Part shown: in pieces, positions 39,182 to 49,979 of the stretch
How the letters are laid out: each line of letters starts with the position of its first letter
Position numbering within the stretch: the first letter of the stretch is position 1
NCBI GenBank assembly: GCA_963932145.1
Contig: OZ010611.1
Coordinates: 58,847,292-58,911,291 of the forward strand
Reading direction: 5' to 3'
DNA length: 64,000 nucleotides
DNA from: Acanthosepion lycidas
Taxonomy: Eukaryota; Mollusca; Cephalopoda; Sepiida; Sepiidae
Position numbers and translations under genes: made by a program
The notes under the pieces: generated by a model
Told to the model about the DNA's origin: nothing
Databases searched by the model: none
The model's input: the letters and a program-made list of their open reading frames with translations, nothing else

Positions 39182-41180
39182 GTCTCATACAAATGTCATT
39201 TAGTAGAAAAATTTGAGGGCACAAAATGGGTGATCAGTGTCTAATTCTCTTCTGTTAGTGCCTTGTCTTTACCTTTTTCTTCTATATTTAACATTATGTA
39301 GAGGCAAAGCCCCCCTTGAAATCTGGATTGAAATTATTTTTCATTCTAATTCATAGAAATGGATAGCGTTCAATGGTGTTGTCTCATACAACTGTGAGTT
39401 AGTAGAAAAATTTGTGGGCACAAAATGGGTGATCAGTGACTTATTCTCTTCTGTTTGAGCCTTGTCTTTAGCTTTTTCTTCTATATTTAACATTATGTAG
39501 AGGCAAGGCCCCCCTCTAAATGTGGATTGAAATTATTTTTCATTCTAATTCATAGAAATGGAGTAGCTTGCAATGTTGTCGTCTCATACAACTGTGAGTT
39601 AGTAGAAAAATTTGTGGGCACAAAATGGGTGATCAGAGTCTTATACTCTTCTGTTTGTGCCTTGTCTTTACTTTTTTCTTCTATATTTAACATTATGTAG
39701 AGGCAAGGCCCCCCTCTAAATCTGGAATGAAATTATTTTTCATTCTAATTCATAGAAATGGAGGAGCATGCAATGGTGTCGTCTCATACAACTGTGAGTT
39801 AGTAGAAAAATTTGTGGGCACAAAATGTGTGATCAGTGTCTTTTTCTCTTCTGTTTGTGCCTTGTCTTTACCTTTTTCTTCTATATTTAACATTATGTAC
39901 AGGGCAGGCCCCCCTCTAAATCTGGATTGAAATTATTTTTCATTCTAATTCATATAAATGGAGTAGCATGCAATGGTGTCGTCTCATACAACTGTGAGTT
40001 AGTAGAAAAATTTGTCGGCACAAAATGGGTGATCATTGACTTCTTCTCTTCTGTTTCTGCCTTGTCTTTAGCTTTTTCGTCTATATTTAACATTATGTAG
40101 AGGCAAGGCCCCCCTCTAAATTTGGATTGAAATTATTTTTCATTCTAATTCATAGAAATGGTGTAGCGTGCAATGGTGTCGTCTCATACAAATGTGATTT
40201 AGTAGAAAAATTTGTGGGCACAAAATGGGTGATCAGTGTCTTATCCTCTTCTGTTTGTGCCTTGTCTTTACGTTTTTCTTCTATATTTAACATTATGTAG
40301 AGGCAAGGCCCCCCTCTAAATCTGGATTGAAATTATTTTTCATTCTAATTCATAGAAATGGAGTAGCGTGCAATGGTGTCGTCTCATACAACTGTGAGTT
40401 AGTAGAAAAATTTGGGGGCACAAAATGGGTGATCAGTGTCTTATTCTCTTCTGTTTGTGCCTTGTCTTTAGCTTTTTCTTCTATATTTAACATTATGTAG
40501 AGGCAAGGCCCCCCTCTAAATCTGGATTGAAATTATTTTTCATTCTAATTTATAGAAATGGAGTAGCGTGCAATGGTGTCATCTCATACAACTGTGATTT
40601 AGTAGAAAAAGTTGTGGGCACAAAATGGGTGATCAGTGTCTTATTCTCTTTTGTTTGTGCCTTGTCTTTAACCTTTTCTTCTATATTTAACATTATGTAG
40701 AGGCAAGGCCCCCCTCTAAATCTGGATTGAAATTATTTTTCATTCTAATTCATAGAAATGGAGTAGCGTGCAATGGTGACGTCTCATACAACTGTGAGTT
40801 AGTAGAAAAAGTTGTGGGCACAAAATGGGTGATCAGTGTCTTATTCTCTTCTGTTTGTGCCTTGTCTTTAGCTTTTTCTTCTATATTTAACATTATGTAG
40901 AGGAAAGCCCCCCTCTAAATCTGGCTTGAAATTATTTTTCATTCTAATTCATAGAAATGGAGTAACGTGCAATGGTGTCGTCTCATACCACTGTGAGTTA
41001 GTAGAAATAATTTCTGGGCAAAAAATGGGTGATCAGTGTTTATTCTCTTCTGTTTGTGCCTTGACTTTAGCTTTTTCTTCTATATTTAACATTATGTAGA
41101 GGCATGGCCCCCGTCTAAATCTGGATTGAAATTATTTTTCATTCTAATTCATAGAAATGGAGTAGCGTGCAATGGTGTCG
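39182..41180 (+). repeat. 10-monomer HOR, copy 2, diverging after unit 7
   Basis: Units 1-7 match copy 1 with about four differences by eye in the first 1.2 kb, for example ctgttagtgcc and aaatttgg. From about 40,640 the order changes to tctcttttg with aacc, gacgtctc with gaaagccc, and ataccactg with aataatttctggg. The tandem repeat is therefore incomplete. Confidence 0.85.
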
Positions 41181-42378
41181 TCTCATACAACTGTGAGTTA
41201 GTAGAAAAATTTGTGGGCACAAAATTGGTGATCAGTGTCTTATTCTCTTCTGTTTGTACCTTGTCTTTAACCATTTCTTCTATATTTAACATTATGTAGA
41301 GGCAAGGCCCCCCTCTAAATCTGGATTGAAATTATTTTTCATTCTAATTCATAGAAATGGAGTAGCGTGCAATGGTGTCGTCTCATACAACTGTGAGTTA
41401 GTAGAAAAATTTGTGGGCACAAAATTGGTGATCAGTGTTTATTCTCTTCTGTTTGTGCCTTGTCTTTAGCTTTTTCTTCTATATTTAACATTATGTAGAG
41501 GCAAGGCCCCCCTCTAAATCTGGATTGAAATTATTTTTCATTCTAATTCATAGAAATGGAGTAGCGTGCAATGGTGTCGTCTCATATAACTGTGAGTTAG
41601 TAGAAAAATTTGTGGGCACAAAATGGGTGATCAGTGTCTTATTCTCTTCTGTTTGTGCCTTGTCTTTAGCTTTTTCTACTATATTTAACATTATGTAGAG
41701 GCAAGGCCCCCCTCTAAATCTGGATTGAAATTATTTTTCATTCTAATTCATAGAAATGGAGTAGCGTGCAATGGTGTCGTCTCATACAACTGTGACTTAG
41801 TAGAAAAATTTGAAGGCACAAAATGGGTGATCAGTGTCTTATTCTCTTCTGTTTGTGCCTTGTCTTTAGCTTTTTCTACTATATTTAACATTATGTAGAG
41901 GCAAGGCCCCCCTCTAAATCTGGATTGAAATTATTTTTCATTCTAATTCATAGAAATGGAGTAGCGTGCAATGGTTTCGTCTCATACAACTGTGAGTTAG
42001 TAGAACAATTTGTGGGCACAAAATGGGTGATCAGTGTCTTATTCTCTTCTGTTTGTGGCTTGTCTTTAGCTTTTTCTTCTATATTTAACATTATGTAGAG
42101 GCAAGGCCCCCCTCTAAATCTGGATTGAAATTATTTTTCATTCTAATTCATAGAAATGGAGTAGCGTGCAATGGTGTCCTCTCATACAACAGTGAGTTAG
42201 TAGAAAAATTTGTGGGCATAAAATGGGTGATCAGTGTCTTATTCTCTTCTGTTTGTGCCTTGTCTTTACCTTTTTCTTCTATATTTAACATTATGTAGAG
42301 GCAAGGCCCCCCTCTAAATCTGGATTGAAATTATTTTTCATTCTAATTCATAGAAATGGAGTAGCGTGCAATGGTGTC
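41181..42378 (+). repeat. Near-consensus monomers
   Basis: Six monomers close to the consensus. Minor variants are attggtgatc (twice), tctcatataac, ttctactatatt (twice) and gtgtcctctc with aacagtgag. No HOR unit is evident. Confidence 0.8.
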
Positions 42379-45300
42379 GTCTCATACAACTGTGAGTTAG
42401 TAGAACAATTTGTGGGCACGAAATGGGTGATCAGTGTCTTATTGTCTTCTGTTTGTGCCTTGTCTTTAACTTTTTCTTCTATATTTAACATTATGTAGAG
42501 GCAAGGCCCCCCTCTAAATCTGGATTGAAATTATTTTTCATTCTAATTCATAGAAATGGAGTAGCGTGCAATGGTGTCGTCTCATACAACTGTGAATTAG
42601 TAGAAAATGTTGTGGGCACAAAATGGGTGATCAGAGTCTTATTCTCTTCTGTTTGTGCCTTGTCTTTAACCTTTTCTTCTATATTTAACGTTATGTAGAG
42701 GCAAGGCCCCCCTCTAAATCTGGATTGAAATTATTTTTCATTCTAATTCATAGAAATGGAGTAGCGTGCAATGGTGTCGTCTCATACAACTGTGAATTAG
42801 TAGAAAAATTTGTGGGCACAAAATGGGTGATCAGTGTCTTATTCTCTTCTGTTTGTGCCTTGTCTTTAGCTTTTTCTTCTATATTTAACATTATGTAGAG
42901 GCAAGGCCCCCCTCTAAATCTGGATTGAAATTATTTTTCATTCTAATTCATAGAAATGGAGTAGCGTGCAATGGTGACGTCTCATACAACTGTGAGTTAG
43001 TAGAAAATTTTGTGGGCACAAAATGGGTGATCAGTGATTTATTCTCTTCTGTTTGACCCTTGCCTTTAGCTTTTTCTTATATATTTAACATTATGTAGAG
43101 GAAAGGCCCCCCTCTAAATCTCAATTGATATTATTTTTCATTCTAATTCATAGAAATGGAGTAGCGTGCAATGGGGTCGTCTCATACAACTGTGAGTTAG
43201 TAGAAAAATTTGTGGGCACAAAATGGGTGATCATTGACTTATTCTCTTCTGTTTGTGCCTTGTCTTTAGTTTTTTCTTCTATATTTAACATTATGTAGAG
43301 GCAAGGCCCCCCTCTAAATCTGGATTGAAATTATTTTTCATTCTAATTCATAGAAATGGAGTAGCGTGCAATGGTGTCGTCTCATACAACTGTGAGTTAG
43401 TAGAAAAAATTTGTGGGCACAAAATGGGTGATCAGTGTCTTATTCTCTTCTGTTTGTGCCTTGTCTTTAGCTTTTTCTTCTATATTTAACATTATGTAGA
43501 GGAAAGGCCCCCCTCTAAATCTGGATTGAAATTATTTTTCATTCTAATTCATAGAAATGGAGTAGCGTGCAATGGTGTCGTCTCATACAACTGTGAGTTA
43601 GTAGAACAATTTGTGGGCACAAAATGGGTGATCAGTGTCTTATTGTCTTCTGTTTGTGCCTTGTCTTTAACTTTTTCTTCTATATTTAACATTATGTAGA
43701 GGCAAGGCCCCCCTCTAAATCTGGATTGAAATTATTTTTCATTCTAATTCATAGAAATGGAGTAGCGTACAATGGTGTCGTCTCATACAACTGTGAGTTA
43801 TTAGAAAAAGTTGTAGGCACAAAATGGGTGATCAGAGTCTTATTCTCTTCTGTTTGTGCCTTGTCTTTAACCTTTTCTTCTATAATTAACATTATGTAGA
43901 GGAAAGGCCCCCCTCTAAATCTCAATTGATATTATTTTTCATTCTAATTCATAGAAATGGAGTAGCGTGCAATGGTGTCGTCTCATACAACTGTGAGTTA
44001 GTAGAAAAATTTGTGGGCACAAAATGGGTGATCATTGACTTATTCTCTTCTGTTTGTGCCTTGTCTTTAGCTTTTTCTTCTATATTTAACATTATGTAGA
44101 GGCAAGGCCCCCCTCTAAATCTGGATTGAAATTATTTTTCATTCTAATTCATAGAAATGGAGTAGCGTGCAATGGTGTCGTCTCATACAACTGTGAGTTA
44201 GTAGAAAAAATTTGTGGGCACAAAATGGGTGATCAGTGTCTTATTCTCTTCTGTTTGTGCCTTGTCTTTAGCTTTTTCTTCTATATTTAACATTATGTAG
44301 AGGCAAGGCCCCCCTCTAAATCTGGATTGAAATTATTTTTCATTCTAATTCATAGAAATGGAGTAGCGTGCAATGGTGACGTCTCATACAACTGTGAGTT
44401 AGTAGAAAAATTTGTGGGCATAAAATGGGTGATCAGTGTCTTATTCTCTTCTGTTTGTGCCTTGTCTTTAGCTTTTTCTTCTATATTTAACATTATGTAG
44501 AGGAAAGGCCCCCCTCTAAATCTGGATTGAAATTATTTTTCATTCTAATTCATAGAAATGGAGTAGCGTGCAATGGTGTCGTCTCATACAACTGTGAGTT
44601 AGTAGAACAATTTGTGGGCACAAAATGGGTGATCAGTGTCTGATTGTCTTCTGTTTGTGCCTTGTCTTTAACTTTTTCTTCTATATTTAACATTATGTAG
44701 AGGCAAGGCCCCCCCTCTAAATCTGGATTGAAATTATTTTTCATTCTAATTCATAGAAATGGAGTAGCGTGCAATGGTGTCGTCTCATACAACTGTGAGT
44801 TAGTAGAAAAAGTTGTGGGCACAAAATGGGTGATCAGAGTCTTATTCTCTTCTGTTTGTGCCTTGTCTTTAACCTTTTCTTCTATAATTAACATTATGTA
44901 GAGGCAAGCCCCCCCTCTAAATCTGGATTGAAATTATTTTTCATTCTAATTCATAGAAATGGAGTAGCGTGCAATGGTGTCGTCTCATACAACTGTGAAT
45001 TAGTAGAAAAATTTGTGGGCACAAAATGGGTGATCAGTGTCTTATTCTCTTCTGTTTGTGCCTTGTCTTTAGCTTTTTCTTCTATATTTAACATTATGTA
45101 GAGGCAAGGCCCCCCTCTAAATCTGGATTGAAATTATTTTTCATTCTAATTCATAGAAATGGAGTAGCGTGCAATGGTGACGTCTCATACAACTGTGAGT
45201 TAGTAGAAAAATTTGTGGGCATAAAATGGGTGATCAGTGTCTTATTCTCTTCTGTTTGTGCCTTGTCTTTAACTTTTTCTTCTATATTTAACATTATGTA

Positions 45301-45781
45301 GAGGCAAGGCCCCCTCTAAATCTGGATTGAAATTATTTTTCCTTCTAATTCATAGAAATGGAGTAGCGTGCAATGCTGTCGTCTCATACAACTGTGAGTT
45401 AGTAGAAAAATTTGTGGGCACAAAATGGGTGATAATTGACTTATTCTCTTCTGTTTGTGCCTTGTCTTTAGCTTTTTCTTCTATATTTAACATTATGTAG
45501 AGGCAAGGCCCCCCTCTAAATCTGGATTGAAATTATTTTTCATTCTAATTCATAGAAATGGAGTAGCGTGCAATGGTGTCGTCTCATACAACTGTGAGTT
45601 AGTAGAAAAAATTTGTGGGCACAAAATGGGTGATCAGTGTCTTATTCTCTTCTCTTTGTGCCTTGTCTTTTCCTTTTTCTTCTATATTTAACATTATGTA
45701 GGATCAAGGCCCCCCTCTAAATCTGGAATGAAATTATTTTTCATTCTAATTCATAGAAATGGAGTAGCATGCAATGGTGTC
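42379..45781 (+). repeat. 6-monomer HOR, three copies (1,201, 1,001 and about 1,201 bp)
   Basis: Copies start at 42379, 43580 and 44581 with the gaacaattt/attgtcttc monomer (gattgtcttc in copy 3). Then follow cagagtctt with aaccttttc; gtgaattag; gacgtctc; gatcattgac; and gtagaaaaaattt. Copy 2 lacks gtgaattag and has gacgtctc moved to the end. A ctataattaac variant links copies 2 and 3. The gacgtctc unit of copy 1 carries gacccttg, cttatatatt and ctcaattgatatt, a set that reappears at 46.6, 48.2, 50.4 and 55.6 kb. Confidence 0.85.
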
Positions 45782-46581
45782 GTCTCATACAACTGTGAGT
45801 TAGTAGAAAAATTTGTGGGCACAAAATGGGTGATCAGTGGCTTATTCTCTTCTGTTTGTGCCTTGTCTTTAACCTTTTCTTCTATATTTAACATTTTGTA
45901 GAGGCAAGGCCCCCGTCTAAATCTGGATTGAAATTATTTTTCATTCTAATTTATAGAAATGGAGTAGCGTGCAATATTGTCGTCTCATACAACTGTGAGT
46001 TAGTAGAAAAAGTTGTGGGCACAAAATGGGTGATCAGTGTCTTATTCTCTTCTGTTTGTGCCTTGTCTTTAACATTTTCTTCTATATTTAACATTATGTA
46101 GAGGCAAGGCCCCCCTCTAAATCTGGATTGAAATTATTTTTCATTCTAATTCATAGAAATGGAGTAGCGTGCAATGGTGTCGTCTCATACAACTGTGTGT
46201 TAGTAGAAAAATTTGTGAGCACAAAATGGGTGATCAGTGTCTTATTCTCTTCTGTTTGTGCGTTGTCTTTAACCTTTTCTTCTATATTTAACATTATGTA
46301 GAGGCAAGGCCCCCCTCTAAATCTGGATTGAAATTATTTTTCATTCTAATTCATAGAAATGGAGTAGCGTCCAATGGTGTCGTCTCATACAACTGTGATT
46401 TAGTAGAAAAATTTGTGGGCACAAAATGGGTGATCAGTGGCTTATTCTCTTCTGTTTGTGCCTTGTCTTTAGCTTTTTCTTCTATATTTAACATTATGTA
46501 GAGGCAAGGCCCCCCTCTAAATCTGGATTGAAATTATTTTTCATTCTAATTCATAGAAATGGAGTAGCGTGCAATGGTGAC
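45782..46581 (+). repeat. Four near-consensus monomers
   Basis: Variants are sporadic: acattttgtagagg, caatattgtcg, actgtgtgttag, ttgtgagcac and gcgtccaatgg. Two of the four carry aaccttttc and one aacattttc. No repeated order is seen. Confidence 0.7.
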
Positions 46582-48180
46582 GTCTCATACAACTGTGAGT
46601 TAGTAGAAAAATTTGTGGGCACAAAATGGGTGATCAGTGACTTATTCTCTTCTGTTTGACCCTTGTCTTTAGCTTTTTCTTATATATTTAACATTATGTA
46701 GAGGAAAGGCCCCCTCTAAATCTGAATTGATATTATTTTTATTCTAATCCATAGAAATGGAGTAGCGTGCAATGGTGTCGTCTCATACAACTGTGAGTTA
46801 GTAGTAAAATTTGTGGGCACAAAATGGGTGATCATTGACTTATTCTCTTCTGTTTGTGCCTTGTCTTTAGCTTTTTCTTCTATATTTAACATTATGTAGA
46901 GGCAAGGCCCCCCTCTAAATCTGGATTGGAATTATTTTTCATTCTAATTCAGAGAAATGGAGTAGCGTGAAATGGTGTCGTCTCATACAACTGTGAGTTA
47001 GTAGAAAAAGTTGTGGGCACAAAATGGGTGATCAGTGTCTTATTCTCTTCTGTTTGTGCCTTGTCTTTAACCTTTTCTTCTATATTTAACATTATGTAGA
47101 GGCAAGGCCCCCCTCTAAATCTGGATTGAAATTATTTTTCATTCTAATTCATAGAAATGGAGTAGCGTGCAATGGTGTCGTCTCATACAACTGTGAGTTA
47201 GTAGAAAAATTTGTGGGCACAAAATTTGTGATCAGTGTCTTATTCTCTTCTGTTTGTGCCTTGTCTTTAGCTTTTTCTTCTATATTTAACATTATGTAGA
47301 GGCAAGGCCCCCCTCTAAATCTGGATTGAAATTATTTTTCATTCTAATTCATAGAAATGGAGTAGCGTGCAATGGTGTCGTCTCATACAACTGTGAGTTA
47401 GTAGAAAAATTTGTGGGCACAAAATGGGTGATCAGTGGCTTATTCTCTTCTGTTATTGCCTTGTCTTTAACCTTTTCTTCTATATTTAACATTATGTAGA
47501 GGCAAGGCCCCCCTCTAAATCTGGATTGAAATTATTTTTCATTCTAATTTATAGAAATGGAGTAGCGTGCAATGGTGTCGTCTCATACAACTGTGAGTTA
47601 GTAGAAAAAGTTGTGGGCACAAAATGGGTGATCAGTGTCTTATTCTCTTCTGTTTGTGCCTTGTCTTTAACCTTTTCTTCTATATTTAACATTATGTAGA
47701 GGCAAGGTTCCCCTCTAAATCTGGATTGAAATTATTTTTCATTCTAATTCATAGAAATGGAGTAGCGTGCAATGGTGTCGTCTCATACAACTGTGAGTTA
47801 GTAGAAAAATTTGTGGGCACAAAATGGGTGATCAGTGTCTTATTCTCTTCTGTTTGTGCCTTTTTCTTTAGCTTTTTCTTCTATATTTAACATTATGTAG
47901 AGGCCAGGCCCCCCTCTAAATCTGGATTGAAATTATTTTTCATTCTAATTCATAGAAATGGAGTAGCGTGCAATGGTGTCGTCTCATACAACTGTGAGTT
48001 AGTAGAAAAATTTGTGGGCACAAAATGGGTGATCAGTGTCTTATTCTCTTCTGTTTGTGCCTTGTCTTTAGCTTTTTCTTCTATATTTAACATTAGGTAG
48101 AGGCAAGGCCCCCCTCTAAATCTGGATTGAAATTATTTTTCATTCTAATTTATAGAAATGGAGTAGCGTGCAATGGTGAC
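46582..48180 (+). repeat. 8-monomer interval opening with the gaccc/cttatata monomer
   Basis: 1,599 bp. The first three units (gacgtctc with gacccttg and cttatatatt; tgaattgatatt with attctaatcc; gcgtgaaatgg) are repeated at 48181-48780 with the same rare attctaatcc junction. The other five units (47180-48180) are near-consensus and are not well matched downstream. Confidence 0.8.
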
Positions 48181-49779
48181 GTCTCATACAACTGTGAGTT
48201 AGTAGAAAAATTTGTGGGCACAAAATGGGTGATCAGTGACTTATTCTCTTCTGTTTGACCCTTGTCTTTAGCTTTTTCTTATATATTTAACATTATGTAG
48301 AGGAAAGGCCCCCCTCTAAATCTGAATTGATATTATTTTTATTCTAATCCATAGAAATGGAGTAGCGTGCAATGGTGTCGTCTCATACAACTGTGAGTTA
48401 GTAGAAAAATTTGTGGGCACAAAATGGGTGATCAGTGACTTATTCTCTTCTGTTTGTGCCTTGTCTTTAGCTTTTTCTTCTATATTTAACATTATGTAGA
48501 CGCAAGGCCCCCCTCTAAATCTGGATTGAAATTATTTTTCATTCTAATTCATAGAAATGGAGTAGCGTGAAATGGTGTCGTCTCATACAACTGTGAGTTA
48601 GTAGAAAAATTTGTGGGCACAAAATTGGTGATCAGTGTCTTATTCTCTTCTGTTTGTGCCTTGTCTTTAACCTTTTCTTCTATATTTAACATTATGTAGA
48701 GGCAAGGCCCCCCTCTAAATCTGGATTGAAATTATTTTTCATTCTAATTCATAGAAATGGATTAGCGTGCAATGGTGTCGTCTCATACAACTGTGAGTTA
48801 GTAGAAAAATTTGTGGGCACAAAATGGGTGATCAGTGAATTATTCTCTTCTGTTTGACCCTTGTCTTTAGCTTTTTCTTATATATTTAACATTATGTAGA
48901 GGCAAGGCCCCCCTCTAAATCTGGATTGAAATTATTTTTCATTCTAATTCATAGAAATGGAGTAGCGTGCAATGGTGTCGTCTCATACAACTGTGAGTTA
49001 GTAGAAAAATTTGTGGGCACAAAATGTTTGATCAGAGTCTTATTCTCTTCTGTTTTTGCCGTGTCTTTAGCTTTTTCTTCTATATTTAACATTATGTAGA
49101 GGCAAGGCCCCCCTCTAAATCTGGATTGAAATTATTTTTCATTCTAATTTATAGAAATGGAGTAGCGTGCAATGGTGTCGTCTCATACAACTGTGATTCA
49201 GTAGAAAAAGTTGTGAGCACAAAATGGGTGATCAGTGTTTTATTCTCTTCTGTTTGTGCCTTGTCTTTAGCTTTTTCTTCTATATTTAACATTATGTAGA
49301 GGCAAGGCCCCCCTCTAAATCTGGATTGAAATTATTTTTCATTCTATTTCATAGAAATGGAGTAGCGTGCAATGGTGACGTCTCATACAACTGTGAGTTA
49401 GTAGAAAAATTTGTGGGCACAAAATGGGTGATCAGTGTCTTATTCTCTTCTGTTTGTGCCTTGTCTTTAGCTTTTTCTTCTATATTTAACATTATGTAGA
49501 GGAAAGCCCCCCTCTAAATCTGGATTGAAATTATTTTTCATTCTAATTCATAGAAATGGAGTAGCGTGCAATGGTGTCGTCTCATACCACTGTGAGTTAG
49601 TAGAAAGAATTTCTGGGCAAAAAATGGGTGATCAGTGTCTTATTCTCTTCTGTTTGTGCCTTGTCTTTAGCTTTTTCTTCTATATTTAACATTATGTAGA
49701 GGCAAGGCCCCCCTCTAAATCTGGATTGAAATTATTTTTCATTCTAATTCATAGAAATGGAGTAGCGTGCAATGGTGTC
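48181..49779 (+). repeat. Partial second copy followed by mixed monomers
   Basis: Units 1-3 match 46582-47180. Then come a unit with gattagcg, gaattattc and cttatatatt; a unit with gtttgatcagagtc; a gattcag unit with gttgtgagc; and the gacgtctc/gaaagccc plus ataccactg/ttctggg pair also seen at 23.8 and 40.8 kb. Confidence 0.75.
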
Positions 49780-49792
49780 GTCTCATACAACT

Positions 49793-49798
49793 GTGAGT
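49793..49798 (+). other. Splice-donor-like GTGAGT in each monomer
   Basis: The bases ct|gtgagt at p12-19 match the GTRAGT core of a eukaryotic 5' splice site. The site is present in most monomers. Recurrent variants destroy or weaken it: gtgattt, gtcattt, ctctcagtt, gtgagctag, and GC-type gcgagtt in the left part of the array. No transcript is known from the sequence alone, so this is a resemblance and not an annotated intron. Confidence 0.3.
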
Positions 49799-49804
49799 TA
49801 GTAG

Positions 49805-49812
49805 AAAAATTT
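49805..49812 (+). other. A5T3 tract, likely intrinsically bent DNA
   Basis: AAAAATTT recurs once per 200 bp in most monomers. A-tracts of the AnTn kind bend DNA, and phased bends are common in satellites. A recurrent variant, aaaaagttg, shortens the tract in one monomer class and usually travels with ctttaacc downstream. Another variant, aaaaaattt, lengthens it. Confidence 0.5.
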
Positions 49813-49828
49813 GTGGGCACAAAATGGG

Positions 49829-49834
49829 TGATCA
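49829..49834 (+). other. TGATCA palindrome, once per monomer
   Basis: The 6-bp palindrome TGATCA (a BclI site containing GATC) sits at p50-55 in nearly every monomer, within gggtgatcagtg. It is lost in a few units, for example gataagtg at 53,030 and 54,430 and gtgctcag at 14,633. It is the natural source of a 200-bp restriction ladder. No regulatory function is implied. Confidence 0.8.
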
Positions 49835-49838
49835 GTGT

Positions 49839-49870
49839 CTTATTCTCTTCTGTTTGTGCCTTGTCTTTAG
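49839..49870 (+). other. Pyrimidine-rich, acceptor-like stretch ending in TTTAG
   Basis: Positions p60-91 are nearly all pyrimidine with a few G and end in ctttag. A cttat at p60-64 fits the loose branch-point pattern YTNAY, 28 nt before the AG. Together with the donor-like GTGAGT at p14 it would define a 78-nt intron-like segment per monomer. In many monomers the AG is lost because ctttagc becomes ctttacc or ctttaacc. A second AG follows at p118-120 (tatgtag). Functional splicing is not shown. Confidence 0.25.
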
Positions 49871-49907
49871 CTTTTTCTTCTATATTTAACATTATGTAGA
49901 GGCAAGG

Positions 49908-49913
49908 CCCCCC
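49908..49913 (+). other. C6 run with length variation between monomers
   Basis: The run in aaggcccccctct is the only strongly G+C-rich spot in the monomer. Lengths from 4 to 11 C occur across the array, so this is a slippage-prone site responsible for part of the 1-4 bp length differences between monomers. The longest run, 11 C, is at 12120-12130. Confidence 0.8.
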
Positions 49914-49979
49914 TCTAAATCTGGATTGAAATTATTTTTCATTCTAATTCATAGAAATGGAGTAGCGTGCAATGGTGTC

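Larger units (their letters stand above)
49749..49892 (-). other. 47-codon minus-strand open frame typical of every consensus monomer; not called as a gene
   Basis: On the minus strand each consensus monomer has an ATG (plus-strand cat at p111-113) followed by 47 codons to TGA (plus-strand tca at p170-172 of the preceding unit). It begins MLNIEEKAKDKAQ and is rich in Lys and Glu near its start. The frame is repeated hundreds of times, but many units break it by 1-4 bp indels or change residues freely. Some monomers with gattgc extend it upstream to 60 codons, but only from a TTG. There is no ribosome-binding or Kozak pattern that stands out. I regard it as a chance open frame. It could be expressed from satellite RNA, but nothing here shows that. 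Confidence 0.3.
49780..49979 (+). repeat. Reference monomer (matches the consensus)
   Basis: This unit matches the majority base at every position I compared and serves as the ruler; p1 is the g of gtctcatac. Landmarks in order: GTGAGT at p14-19; AAAAATTT at p26-33; gtgggcac at p34-41; TGATCA at p50-55; a pyrimidine-rich stretch at p60-91 ending in TTTAG; a second pyrimidine tract at p92-102; tatatttaac at p102-111; TAG at p118-120; a C6 run at p129-134; CpG at p187-188; and a second CpG formed by p200 and p1 of the next unit. One GATC and one GGCC occur per unit. The length equals a typical nucleosome repeat, so nucleosome phasing on the unit is plausible but inferred. Confidence 0.95.

Noticed and set aside
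26794..40380. Assembly artefact duplicating the 3.6-kb and 2.0-kb blocks
   Set aside because: Copies carry private substitutions, different second halves and different lengths (3,596, 3,597, 3,196, 1,999 bp), which a simple assembler duplication would not create. Raw-read support would still be desirable.
49880..49890. TATA-box-like tatattta in each monomer
   Set aside because: It is a one-mismatch match in AT-rich DNA with no associated initiator or downstream gene, so it is not reported as a promoter.
49908..49913. G-quadruplex or i-motif potential of the C run
   Set aside because: Only one C run occurs per 200 bp, so the four closely spaced runs needed are lacking.
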